Shown in pieces: positions 27,090 to 35,303 of a stretch of 62,145 nt of DNA. The stretch lies in contig CAAFXO010000023.1 in the NCBI GenBank assembly GCA_900766975.1, forward strand, positions 1 through 62,145, given 5' to 3'. This stretch comes from Bacteroidales bacterium (lineage in GTDB: Bacteria; Bacteroidota; Bacteroidia; Bacteroidales; Muribaculaceae). Below the pieces are notes generated by a model, which was given only the letters and a program-made list of their open reading frames with translations, made no database searches and was not told the origin of the DNA. How positions within the stretch are numbered: the first letter of the stretch is position 1; each line of letters begins with the position of its first letter. The position numbers and the translations under genes were made by a program.

Positions 27090-28061
27090 TTATTCGGTCA
27101 TGTCGGTTATAGAGAATTTATCACCCGGGATTATGTCGTTGCAGTCGAAGTAGGTGTCTTGTGTGATGATATCCACAAGTTTCAACACCTTGTTCTGCCA
27201 GGAGAATATGTAGATATAGTTTTTGCCGCTCTCCCAAGTTCGGTTGTTGACGAAAGTGAAGTTTTTCGCTTCGCCATCTATAGTGAGTGCTATCTGCCAA
27301 TCTGTAGGGTTGGCGGCATCGGGCACGCAGTAGTAGCGCGTGTCGGAGAGTATGGCGTCGCTGCTGTTGGCAGGTATGGTGACATCGGCATATACCATAG
27401 GTGTGCTGCTTGTCTCTGTCGATGTCAGCAGGGTAGTGGTGTTGCCACTCTCATCGTAGGTGTAGGTGAGTGTACCTTTGGAGGTGATCGGTGAGGTAGG
27501 TGCCAGTGTGATGTCGGTGAGGGCTGTCGGAGCCTCGGCGTTGTTGACAAATGCCACCCTGACCATGCAGTGGGAGTAGGTGAAGTGGAGGTTTACGGTC
27601 TTGCCAAATTCCGGTGTGCCATTCTCGATCTTTATAGGCTTGCATGCCATGGCGGCGTATGAGTCGTTGTTCTCAAGTTGTAGGGTCATACCGTTTTCAT
27701 CGATTGAGGTCACTGCCTCGGTCGGTGCACCGGAGGTGAAGGTGTAGTATTCGGCATTATGGCTCCAGAATTTCATCGCCTGGGTCTCACTGCCGTAAGT
27801 CCAATTGCCATCCATGTATTTCACCTCATAACCATCCATCACGACGACTCTCTCTCCTCCGATCCGGGCTGTGGTATATACCTTCAAACGATCCGGCATC
27901 CCAGAAGGCAATGCCGATCGTGTCGACGGAATTTCCGCTTCGGCTGATACCATAATAGGGAACTCGGCCGAAGGATCTTCCCCCGGACCATCTTTGTCAC
28001 CTCGGCATCCGCAGAGCATCAGCAAAAGTGTGATAACCATTATAGCATGTCGTTGATCCAT
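27090..28061 (-). CDS. fimbrillin-like lipoprotein, first gene of the operon
   Basis: 323 residues from the chosen start. I prefer the ATG at 28061 over an in-frame ATG at 28088: it gives a compact lipoprotein signal (MDQRHAIMVITLLLMLCGC), whereas the longer version has an acidic 14-residue extension. The mature region begins with an STRSALPSG site and LKVYTTARIGG. It continues with MKFWSHNAEYYTFTSGAP and a central VNLHFTYSHCMVRVAFVNN typical of Mfa-like/fimbrillin family beta-sandwiches. It lacks the FISUMP module of the next three genes. It may be a structural or anchor subunit of the same surface complex; this is inference from architecture and operon order. Confidence 0.7.
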   Translation of the reverse strand: MDQRHAIMVITLLLMLCGCRGDKDGPGEDPSAEFPIMVSAEAEIPSTRSALPSGMPDRLKVYTTARIGGERVVVMDGYEVKYMDGNWTYGSETQAMKFWSHNAEYYTFTSGAPTEAVTSIDENGMTLQLENNDSYAAMACKPIKIENGTPEFGKTVNLHFTYSHCMVRVAFVNNAEAPTALTDITLAPTSPITSKGTLTYTYDESGNTTTLLTSTETSSTPMVYADVTIPANSSDAILSDTRYYCVPDAANPTDWQIALTIDGEAKNFTFVNNRTWESGKNYIYIFSWQNKVLKLVDIITQDTYFDCNDIIPGDKFSITDMTE

Positions 28062-28113
28062 GCCTTGTTTTTCTATTTCTTTTGGCAATGTCTATAAATT
28101 CATATTCAAACCA

Positions 28114-28121
28114 CAAATATA
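28114..28121 (-). promoter_or_regulatory. candidate -7 box of the fimbrillin-like operon
   Basis: Minus-strand TATATTTG, 53 bases before the preferred start at 28061. No -33 TTTG is seen at the right spacing. Confidence 0.45.
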
Positions 28122-28221
28122 CGATATTGATGAAATATTTCTGAACTTTACATATCAATGTGTTTGATAATTAAGAAAATTTAACAAAAAATCGAGCGGT
28201 AATGGAATTCTTGCAAAAATT

Positions 28222-28251
28222 TAAGGAACGCGCTCTTAAGGAACGCGCTCT
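28222..28251. repeat. tandem pair of the TAAGGAACGCGCTC repeat, locus A
   Basis: Two direct 15-base copies of TAAGGAACGCGCTCT, preceded by GCAAAAATT and directly followed by the rpmE2 terminator hairpin. Related pairs occur at 32478-32507, 45621-45648 and 57413-57465. Confidence 0.9.
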
Positions 28252-28254
28252 AAA

Positions 28255-28290
28255 AAGCAGGGTCGACGCCTTGCGGTGTCGACCCTGCTT
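28255..28290 (-). terminator. rpmE2 terminator
   Basis: A 16-pair stem (AAGCAGGGTCGAC with GTCGACCCTGCTT, continued inward by GCC/GGT) with loop TTGC, followed on the minus strand by TTTTTAG. The symmetric stem may also stop plus-strand transcripts. Confidence 0.88.
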
Positions 28291-28310
28291 GGTCTTCTGT
28301 TTCCTCTTTT

Positions 28311-28565
28311 TTACTTCTTGGTGCGGTTGCCGTAACGGCTGCGGAATTTGTCCACACGTCCAGCGGTGTCGACGAGTTTCTGCTTACCGGTGAAGAAGGG
28401 GTGAGACGAGCTGGTGATCTCAAGCTTTACGAGGGGATACTCTTTTCCGTCGATCTCGATTGTCTCGCGTGAGTTTACTGTCGAACGAGTGATGAATGTC
28501 TCATCGTTGGACATATCTTTGAAGCAAACCTCACGATAATTAGAGGGATGAATGTCTTTTTTCAT
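28311..28565 (-). CDS. rpmE2: 50S ribosomal protein L31, type B
   Basis: An 84-residue ribosomal protein starting MKKDIHPSNYREVCFKD, with the type B signature region SSSHPFFTGKQKLVDTAGRVDKF. It has a single Cys (Cys14), so it lacks the CxxC zinc site of the type A form, and its length is that of type B. It binds the large subunit and bridges to the small subunit. The gene is monocistronic, with a strong promoter at 28633-28664 and its own terminator. Confidence 0.95.
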   Translation of the reverse strand: MKKDIHPSNYREVCFKDMSNDETFITRSTVNSRETIEIDGKEYPLVKLEITSSSHPFFTGKQKLVDTAGRVDKFRSRYGNRTKK

Positions 28566-28632
28566 TGTTCTTAACTGCAGTTTTTAGTTTAAATTTTGGC
28601 TCAGCAGGTCGCGATCCCACTGAATTGGCTCG

Positions 28633-28664
28633 CAAAATTACTAATTTTTTTGCATATACGCAAA
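28633..28664 (-). promoter_or_regulatory. rpmE2 promoter with both Bacteroidetes boxes
   Basis: On the minus strand TTTG (28661-28664) and TAATTTTG (28633-28640) are separated by exactly 20 bases, the Bacteroidetes housekeeping sigma consensus. The predicted start near 28626 gives a leader of about 60 nt. Confidence 0.78.
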
Positions 28665-28727
28665 CTTTCGGCACGTTTCCACGTTTTTTTGCCTCTTTTT
28701 CTCGCTTTTATGTTATGAGCACACGTC

Positions 28728-30416
28728 TTATACCAGTTTGCGATATCTGATGCGGTGGGGAGTGTCGGTCACGCCGTCGCGTCTCTTCTTGAATTCCTCA
28801 TATTCGGAGTAACTTCCCTCGAAGTAGGTGACTTGGCTATCTCCCTCGAAGGCGAGGATATGTGTGGCGATACGATCCAGGAACCAGCGGTCGTGGCTTA
28901 CCACTACTGCACATCCGGCGAAGTTTTCCAAGCCCTCTTCCAAAGCACGAAGCGTGTTGACGTCGATGTCGTTGGTAGGCTCGTCGAGCAGAAGCACGTT
29001 ACCCTCTTCTTTGAGCGCCATGGCGAGGTGGAGACGATTGCGCTCTCCACCGGAGAGAACCCCGATCTTTTTCTCTTGGTCGGCGCCGGTGAAGTTGAAG
29101 CGTGAGAGGTAGGCGCGGGCATTCATGTCGCGGCCTCCCATCCTGAAGCTTTCGACTCCCTGTGAGATCACTTCATATACACTCTTGTCGGGTAGCAGGT
29201 CTTTGTGGGTCTGGTCGACGTATGCCACTTTTACAGTCTCTCCTACCTCGAACTCACCGCGGTCGGGCTGCTCGAGTCCCATGATGAGCTTGAAGAGTGT
29301 CGTCTTACCGGCTCCGTTGGGTCCGATCACTCCCACTATGCCGTTGGGAGGCAACATGAAGTTGAGGTCGGTGAAGAGTGCCTTTTCGCCGTAGGCCTTC
29401 GCCAAGTGCTTGGCTTCGATCACCTTGTTGCCAAGGCGTGGACCATTGGGTATGAAGATCTCCAATTTCTCTTCGCGCTCTTTCTGGTCTTCGTTCAGAA
29501 GTCGGTCGTAGTTCGAGAGACGTGCTTTCCCCTTGGCTTGACGTGCCTTGGGTGCCATCCTTACCCATTCGAGCTCGCGCTCTAAGGTCTTGCGCCGCTT
29601 GCTGGCTTGCTTCTCTTCGAGTTCCATTCGCTTGGTCTTCTGCTCAAGCCATGAGGAGTAGTTTCCTTTCCATGGAATACCCTCACCGCGGTCGAGCTCC
29701 AAGATCCAACCTGCCACATGGTCCAGGAAGTAACGGTCGTGGGTCACTGCGATCACCGTGCCGGGATATTGCTGCAAGTGCTGCTCAAGCCAGTCGATCG
29801 ATTCGGCATCAAGGTGGTTGGTCGGCTCGTCAAGCAGCAGTATGTCCGGCTGTTGAAGAAGTAGTCGACATAACGCCACACGACGACGCTCTCCTCCGGA
29901 GAGTACTGACACCTTCTGATCGTCGGGCGGACAGCGCAAGGCATCCATCGCTCTGTCCAATTTGTTGTCGATGTTCCAGGCGTCGGTGGCATCAAGCTTG
30001 TCTTGTAGCTCTGCCTGACGCTGTATCAGTTTGTCCATCTTGTCGGGATCTTCCAATACTTCCGGATCGGCAAAGGCATTGTTGACGTCGTCATATTCTT
30101 TGAGTAGTGCCATAATCGGGGCTACTCCCTCTTCCACCACCTCTCTGACTGTCTTCTCCGGATCCAACTGCGGCTCTTGCTCCAAGTATCCGATGCTGTA
30201 GTCGTGGTTGAATACTACATTACCTTGATAGCTCTTCTCTATTCCGGCGATGATCTTCAGTAGTGTCGATTTGCCACTACCATTCAGACCGATGATACCG
30301 ATCTTCGCACCGTAGAAGAAACTCAAGTAGATGTCTTTAAGTATTTGCTTCTGCGACGAGGGGATGATCTTGCTTACCCCCACCATCGAGAAGATGATCT
30401 TTTTGTCGTCCGCCAT
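28728..30416 (-). CDS. ettA: ABC-F ATPase, energy-dependent translational throttle EttA
   Basis: A 562-residue soluble ABC-F protein with two ATPase cassettes. The first has Walker A GLNGSGKST at 43-51, signature LSGGERRRVALC and Walker B LLLDEPTNHLDAESIDWLE. The second has Walker A GPNGAGKTT, signature LSGGERNRLHLAM and LLLDEPTNDIDVNTLRALE. Between them lies the charged linker (about 245-320) rich in Arg/Lys/Glu that reaches toward the ribosomal P site. There are no membrane segments. Length and the WLEQHLQQYPGTVIAVTHDRYFLD block match the EttA branch rather than Uup or ABC-F resistance proteins. EttA gates the first peptide-bond cycles according to the ATP/ADP ratio. Confidence 0.93.
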   Translation of the reverse strand: MADDKKIIFSMVGVSKIIPSSQKQILKDIYLSFFYGAKIGIIGLNGSGKSTLLKIIAGIEKSYQGNVVFNHDYSIGYLEQEPQLDPEKTVREVVEEGVAPIMALLKEYDDVNNAFADPEVLEDPDKMDKLIQRQAELQDKLDATDAWNIDNKLDRAMDALRCPPDDQKVSVLSGGERRRVALCRLLLQQPDILLLDEPTNHLDAESIDWLEQHLQQYPGTVIAVTHDRYFLDHVAGWILELDRGEGIPWKGNYSSWLEQKTKRMELEEKQASKRRKTLERELEWVRMAPKARQAKGKARLSNYDRLLNEDQKEREEKLEIFIPNGPRLGNKVIEAKHLAKAYGEKALFTDLNFMLPPNGIVGVIGPNGAGKTTLFKLIMGLEQPDRGEFEVGETVKVAYVDQTHKDLLPDKSVYEVISQGVESFRMGGRDMNARAYLSRFNFTGADQEKKIGVLSGGERNRLHLAMALKEEGNVLLLDEPTNDIDVNTLRALEEGLENFAGCAVVVSHDRWFLDRIATHILAFEGDSQVTYFEGSYSEYEEFKKRRDGVTDTPHRIRYRKLV

Positions 30417-30517
30417 TTCTTTTGTTGTTTTAAATGGTGTTGCCCGGGATTCCCCGGCTTTTGATTATTGGGTTTTTATTTCAGTCCGTTCTTTTATACG
30501 ATCTCAAGAACGCTTGA

Positions 30518-31075
30518 TTATTTGGCTGTCACTACACGGTAGGCAGCGTTGACTTTGCCTCGCTCTATGTTGTGCAATTTGTTGCGTATCATTTGCTTAC
30601 GCACACCCGACACATGGTCGGTATAGACTGTGCCGAGCAGATGGTCATATTCATGCTGGATCACTCGCGACATAAAACCGGTGAATTCCTGTTCATGCTC
30701 TTCGAAGTTCTCATCGAGCCAGTTGAGTCGCACATGCTCGTAACGTTTCACATTCTCCGAGAGCCCGGGAAGGGAGAGACATCCCTCTGAACGCGACACA
30801 AGGTCGCAATCTTCGATCACATCCATCTGCGGATTGATCAGCACCATCTTTGAGTTGGCACATTCCGGGAAGTCTTCTGCCAGTACGCTCGCATCGATCA
30901 CAATCACGGCTATCGATTTGCCGATCTGAGGTGCTGCCAACCCAACTCCCTCGGAGTTGTACATGGTCTCAAACATATCTTTGATCAGCTTCTGAAGTCC
31001 GGGATAATCCGGCTCGATATCTTCAGCCTCCTGTCGAAGCACCGAAGTGCCATATAAATAAATTGGTAATATCAT
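30518..31075 (-). CDS. def: peptide deformylase
   Basis: A 185-residue metalloenzyme that removes the formyl group from nascent proteins. All three family motifs are present: GVGLAAPQIG (43-52), EGCLSLPG (97-104, metal ligand Cys99) and HEYDH (141-145, two His ligands and catalytic Glu142). The tail is slightly basic, as usual. It lies between ettA and a secreted protein gene in the same orientation but with about 90-100-base spacers, so it is probably transcribed separately. Confidence 0.96.
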   Translation of the reverse strand: MILPIYLYGTSVLRQEAEDIEPDYPGLQKLIKDMFETMYNSEGVGLAAPQIGKSIAVIVIDASVLAEDFPECANSKMVLINPQMDVIEDCDLVSRSEGCLSLPGLSENVKRYEHVRLNWLDENFEEHEQEFTGFMSRVIQHEYDHLLGTVYTDHVSGVRKQMIRNKLHNIERGKVNAAYRVVTAK

Positions 31076-31113
31076 CTATCTGGTTTTATTGATTTTTTCT
31101 TAATAAGAGTAAT

Positions 31114-31152
31114 GGAGCCAATAGAGCTAATAGGGCTAATAGGGCTAATAGG
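31114..31152. repeat. 9-base tandem repeat
   Basis: Four full copies of a 9-base unit (GGAGCCAAT, AGAGCTAAT, AGGGCTAAT, AGGGCTAAT) plus a partial fifth (AGG), lying between def and the 3' end of the next gene. No coding role is apparent. Confidence 0.8.
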
Positions 31153-31162
31153 ATTTTCCTAA

Positions 31163-32410
31163 TTACCAAGTGTAGAGGTAGTAGCCGCCGGGCGTGAGGG
31201 TAATGTTCTTGCTGTTGTCTTTCGACACTTTGCCGTTTGATTTCACTCTCTTTACGCCGGCATCTTTGCTGACTGTGACTTTCTGCTTCTGCCGGAAGTC
31301 GCGATTTACTATCATCAGAAAGTTCTTGTCGCCATTGGTGAAGTGGCTCACCACTACACCCTCTCCCCAGGATTGGATGCTCTTGATCTGCTCGGGAAGT
31401 TCTGAGGCATCGATGCGGCGTGTGCCTTGGGGGATGCTCCCTCCGGTGTGCCATACATTCTTGACCTTCGCGCCGAGGAACACCCATGTCAAGGCATGTA
31501 TCTGGCGATTTATTTTCTTACATGATTTCCATACGTTGGTGCGCTTGCCGTTCAGCAGCATAGGCGCATCAAAAAGCCTGTCTTCTACACCCGCCCAAGG
31601 CGCATATCCATAATATTGGATACCTTGCGATCCGTATGCCAATGAACCGAACACCTGGAAGGAGATCTGTCCCTCGTCGGGCGAGGGATAGTTCAAGTGT
31701 GCCGTACTCATCACAAAGGTCCAGAAGGGTATGCCTCGCTTTTCCGATACCTCTCGCGCTATCTCCAAGTTCTCGAAGAAGTTCTTGCGTAGCAGCAACT
31801 CTCCATCTTTTTCGTAGATGCAGTAGTTGTCGTAGCTGATGAATTGCGGATTGACTTTCTCTACAAAGCTCTCAAGATATTGCTTGTAGTCTTTCGCCCC
31901 AAGTTGCTCGGCGGTGGCAAAGTTGGGAAGAAGGTTGACGTATGCCAAGATGTCGCTGCTTGCCGACAAGACTCCCTTGTTGAGCTTGCTGATCATGCTG
32001 AATTTGTCGGCTTTCGGCTCGTCGAATACCAAGATGCCTCCGAAGGCTTTGTAGCCTTTATATTTCTCGGTCTCTTTCTTGATCTTCGCTTGGTCTTGAA
32101 TACCCCAGCAGTTGGCTATCAACTTCAGATCGTATGCCTCGCAATAGTCCAGCATCTGCTTGATATGTTTCTCCGGATAGAGGTTGCTGAGTGCTATGGT
32201 GAAGCCTGCATCTTTGACATAACGATAGTTCTTCAGCGTAATCAGGTTGGTGTCGTTAAATGCATGGTATGCCACCACCGGGAATCGATCGCCTGCCGGA
32301 TTTACATACTTGGGTGGTGCTGCCACCTGCTCGCGTGCACATGCCGGACTGATTGCCATTATCACTGCAAGACTTACCATCAGACTTGCCAATATCCTGC
32401 GTTTGTTCAT
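31163..32410 (-). CDS. secreted protein, possible TIM-barrel hydrolase, function unknown
   Basis: A 415-residue exported protein (signal peptide about 1-25, ending SPACA-REQ). There is no lipobox in the usual place, although the Cys at residue 24 could be read as one. After PVVAYHAFND the chain shows repeated strand-helix segments of the TIM-barrel type (FTIALSNLYPEKHIKQMLDYCEAYDLKLIA; FGGILVFDEPKADKF; PQFISYDNYCIY; FWTFVMSTAH; SLAYGSQGIQYYGYAP). A C-terminal beta domain (about 340-415) ends YYLYTW. The layout recalls GH42-like or DUF4434-like barrel proteins. Candidate acids include Asp/Glu in VFDEP, but I cannot assign a family. It is upstream of def and downstream of the PBP gene, with repeat locus B in the spacer. 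Confidence 0.65.
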   Translation of the reverse strand: MNKRRILASLMVSLAVIMAISPACAREQVAAPPKYVNPAGDRFPVVAYHAFNDTNLITLKNYRYVKDAGFTIALSNLYPEKHIKQMLDYCEAYDLKLIANCWGIQDQAKIKKETEKYKGYKAFGGILVFDEPKADKFSMISKLNKGVLSASSDILAYVNLLPNFATAEQLGAKDYKQYLESFVEKVNPQFISYDNYCIYEKDGELLLRKNFFENLEIAREVSEKRGIPFWTFVMSTAHLNYPSPDEGQISFQVFGSLAYGSQGIQYYGYAPWAGVEDRLFDAPMLLNGKRTNVWKSCKKINRQIHALTWVFLGAKVKNVWHTGGSIPQGTRRIDASELPEQIKSIQSWGEGVVVSHFTNGDKNFLMIVNRDFRQKQKVTVSKDAGVKRVKSNGKVSKDNSKNITLTPGGYYLYTW

Positions 32411-32477
32411 CTTTGTCGTTTGGAGTTTATGATTGATAGTTCGTTATTTTCTTTGCTTTTGTTAGAGAGTATTCTTT

Positions 32478-32507
32478 AGAGCGCGTTCCTTTAGAGCGCG
32501 TTCCTTA
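32478..32507. repeat. tandem pair of the TAAGGAACGCGCTC repeat, locus B (inverted)
   Basis: Read on the minus strand this is GCAAAAATTTT followed by two AAGGAACGCGCTCT copies, the same lead-in as locus A. It lies between the PBP stop and the start of the secreted protein gene. No obvious terminator hairpin accompanies it. Confidence 0.88.
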
Positions 32508-32542
32508 AAATTTTTGCGGTCTCCGTGTTGCTCGAGTCTCGG

Positions 32543-35014
32543 CTATCCGAAGATGCCCTCCACCTCTTCACCCTGTTCCGGCTCTTCGTAGTTTTCATTG
32601 TAGTTCTCAAGCCCGTTGCAGAGGTTCAACCCCTCGGGGAAGATGAATTTGGTGCTCTGCGAGTAGGGGAGTTTCGGGTCGTTATATACCTTCTTCATAT
32701 AGAGACCATATACAGGCAACGCTGCTCGGGCACCCTGTCCGAATGCCATAGAGTTGAAGTGGATATATCGCTCTTCGCCACCGATCCAAATGCCGGTCAC
32801 CAGTTCGGGGGTGAAGCCCATGAACCATGTATCGGAGTTGGCATTGGTCGTACCGGTCTTGCCACCCATTTGCGCGGAAATGCCATAGCGGCTCCGGAGA
32901 CTCGCACCCGTACCATGATCGATTACATCGAAGAGTATCGACACAATCTTGTAGTAGGCATCTTCGGAGGTCACCTCCGTGCGGTGGGGCACTGCCGAGT
33001 AGATCAGGTTACCCTGGTTGTCTTCGATACGGCTTACATATATCGGATTGACGCGGATACCCTTGTTGGCAAACGTCGTATATGCCGCCACCATGTCGCC
33101 GACCGATACGTCGACCGTGCCGAGACAGAGTGGCAACGTCGGCTCGATATAGCCCGAGAGTCCGAACATCCTCATCTTATTGGCAAGGTTGCCTGCCCCA
33201 AGTTCGTTGACAAGGCGTGCCGAAATCCAGTTGTTGGAGTGGGTGAGCGCCCAACGAAGATCCACCATATCGCCGATCCTTGCCCGGCTGGAGTTTCGCG
33301 GTGACCACCCGCCGAAGGTCGGCTGCGTGTTGGAGAACATTGAGCAGGGTGTCAAGTCTCCTTGCTCCATCGCTAAGGTGTAGAGGAAGGGCTTGGCTGT
33401 CGATCCAATCTGACGCTTGCCTCGCGACACCATGTCATACTGGAAGTGGCTGAAGTCGGGCCCTCCGACGTAAGCCTTGACATAGCCCGTCACCGGATCC
33501 ATGCTCATCATGCCACATCGCAAGATTGTCTTCATATACATCAGGGAGTCGTAGGGAGTCATCGTGACACTCTTCGTGCCCGGCACGATCCGTGTTACAC
33601 TCTTGCCATTCTCGCTCTTCGTCTCTTTGACGTAGGCAAAGACATCCATCTCATGCGGCGTGTGGAAGGCACGGTCGATCTCGCTCTCGCTACATCCCGC
33701 CTCTTTCATCCTACGATAGCGGTCGGTCTGCTTGATCGCATTCTTGATGAGTCGCTGCACATTCGCATAACTCAATTCTGCCGGATTCGACGTGTAGGGA
33801 CCCGTCTTGGAGTGACGCTTCTCACTCTCAAATGCCGGCTGCAGATATCCCCCAAGATGCTCGTTGACTGCCTCTTCGGCGTAGGCCTGCATCCGCAAGT
33901 CTATCGTCGTATAGATGCGCAATCCGTCGGTGTATAAGTTGTAGTAACTCCCATCGGGCTTCGGATTCTTCAAGATCCATCCATACATCGGGTCTTCTTC
34001 CCATTTCAGGGAGTCGGTGTTGTAGTTGCCCAAGGCTATCTTATACGCCGTCTGACTCTCATAGTCCGAACGCTTGGGTCGCACCGGCTTCTTGGCTGTC
34101 ATAAGTCGGCGGATCTCTTCACGTAGATAGGGTGCTACCCCCTCTTTATGGTCGACTTTGTGATAGTCGAGCTTGAGTGGCAGTTCCTTAAGCGAGTCTA
34201 CTTCGGCGGCTGTCAGATATCCCGCTTTCTCCATCTGTGTGAACACCACGTTGCGGCGCTGGCGTGTCCGCTCTTCATGGCGCAACGGATTGTAGTAACT
34301 CGGATTCTTCAACATACCCACCAGTGTGGCTGCCTCTTCTACGTTGAGATCGCGTGGCTCTTTGCCAAAATATACGTTGGCTGCCGTCTTAATGCCCACG
34401 GCATTGTTGAGGAAGTCAAATCGATTGAGATACATGTTGATGATCTCGTCTTTGGTGTAGAAACGCTCTAACTTTATGGCAATCATCCATTCGATGGGCT
34501 TCTGGATGGCACGCTTCATCATGTTGGACGAGGGCTGCGAGTAGAGCTGCTTGGCAAGCTGCTGGGTGATGGTCGATGCGCCACCCGCAGATTTGTCGCC
34601 CATAATCACAGTCTTGACCACACTTCGTCCCAAGGCTCGGAAGTCAATGCCCGAGTGCTCTAAGAATCGCTCATCTTCCGTAGCCACCAGAGCGTCGATC
34701 ACATGCATCGAGATGCTGTTGTAGTCGGTGTAGACACGATTGCCCGCACCATAATAATATCGTCCCAGCTCGGTCGTGCCGTCTGAGGCATATACCAAAG
34801 ATGCCAACTTGTCATGCGGATCTTCAAGCTCTTCAATCGGTGGCATGTAGCCGATCACTCCATTGTAGATCAATGTCAAAAAGAGAGCTATCGTAAAACC
34901 AATACTCAAGAAAATTATCCACAACCATTTCACGATGATGCGGTTGCGGCGGTATCGCTTGGAGGGGCGCTTGGTCGGCTCTTCGAAGTTGTATATGTCT
35001 TTTTGCTTATCCAT
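32543..35014 (-). CDS. class A penicillin-binding protein (PBP1A-type transglycosylase/transpeptidase)
   Basis: An 823-residue bifunctional peptidoglycan synthase. A basic cytoplasmic head (KRYRRNR) is followed by one membrane helix (about 29-51). The GT51 glycosyltransferase domain follows (about 70-245) with the catalytic Glu113 in ATEDERFLEHSG and GGASTITQQLAKQLY. After an inserted linker comes the transpeptidase domain (about 480-775) with nucleophile Ser538 in GSTAK, SNN at 593-595 and KTGTT from 719. The C-terminus is acidic (EEPEQGEEVEG). It polymerises lipid II and cross-links the stems in the periplasm. It is separated from the upstream phosphoglucomutase gene by a strong terminator, so it has its own promoter. 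Confidence 0.95.
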   Translation of the reverse strand: MDKQKDIYNFEEPTKRPSKRYRRNRIIVKWLWIIFLSIGFTIALFLTLIYNGVIGYMPPIEELEDPHDKLASLVYASDGTTELGRYYYGAGNRVYTDYNSISMHVIDALVATEDERFLEHSGIDFRALGRSVVKTVIMGDKSAGGASTITQQLAKQLYSQPSSNMMKRAIQKPIEWMIAIKLERFYTKDEIINMYLNRFDFLNNAVGIKTAANVYFGKEPRDLNVEEAATLVGMLKNPSYYNPLRHEERTRQRRNVVFTQMEKAGYLTAAEVDSLKELPLKLDYHKVDHKEGVAPYLREEIRRLMTAKKPVRPKRSDYESQTAYKIALGNYNTDSLKWEEDPMYGWILKNPKPDGSYYNLYTDGLRIYTTIDLRMQAYAEEAVNEHLGGYLQPAFESEKRHSKTGPYTSNPAELSYANVQRLIKNAIKQTDRYRRMKEAGCSESEIDRAFHTPHEMDVFAYVKETKSENGKSVTRIVPGTKSVTMTPYDSLMYMKTILRCGMMSMDPVTGYVKAYVGGPDFSHFQYDMVSRGKRQIGSTAKPFLYTLAMEQGDLTPCSMFSNTQPTFGGWSPRNSSRARIGDMVDLRWALTHSNNWISARLVNELGAGNLANKMRMFGLSGYIEPTLPLCLGTVDVSVGDMVAAYTTFANKGIRVNPIYVSRIEDNQGNLIYSAVPHRTEVTSEDAYYKIVSILFDVIDHGTGASLRSRYGISAQMGGKTGTTNANSDTWFMGFTPELVTGIWIGGEERYIHFNSMAFGQGARAALPVYGLYMKKVYNDPKLPYSQSTKFIFPEGLNLCNGLENYNENYEEPEQGEEVEGIFG

Positions 35015-35107
35015 CTTGTTCGTTTTGTAGTTCGCGATAAGGTGTCTCCCGTGTGCCGGATGCTGTTATTTCTCCGGCATGCCGTAGGCACACACCATAG
35101 CATTCTG

Positions 35108-35115
35108 CAAATTTA
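35108..35115 (-). promoter_or_regulatory. candidate -7 box of the PBP gene
   Basis: Minus-strand TAAATTTG, 94 bases before the start at 35014. No matched -33 element is present. Confidence 0.4.
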
Positions 35116-35233
35116 ACTATTATTTTTTGAAAAATCAGTGTTGGAACTCTTAATTTTTGTTAGCAACTCTCCGAAGTTCCCCCTTTATTCCCCTCTTTAC
35201 CATATATATTTAGGTTTTTATACCAATATAATA

Positions 35234-35269
35234 TGGGCTGTGACAATTTTTTTTCATTGTCACAGCCCA
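35234..35269 (-). terminator. terminator after phosphoglucomutase
   Basis: A perfect 14-pair inverted repeat (TGGGCTGTGACAAT/ATTGTCACAGCCCA) around a T-rich loop, 35 bases past the stop at 35304. The 3' tail on the minus strand is only moderately T-rich (TATTATATTGG). Confidence 0.75.
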
Positions 35270-35303
35270 TGTATGATCTATCCTGAGTTACAGGATTTTT
35301 CTC

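Noticed and set aside
21234..28061. Second SusCD-type locus
   Set aside because: The genes are lipoproteins, but none has SusD or SusE/F features and no SusC lies nearby.
31086..31487. 133-codon minus-strand open frame
   Set aside because: It overlaps the secreted-protein gene in another frame and its end is translated from the 9-base tandem repeat; it has no domain.
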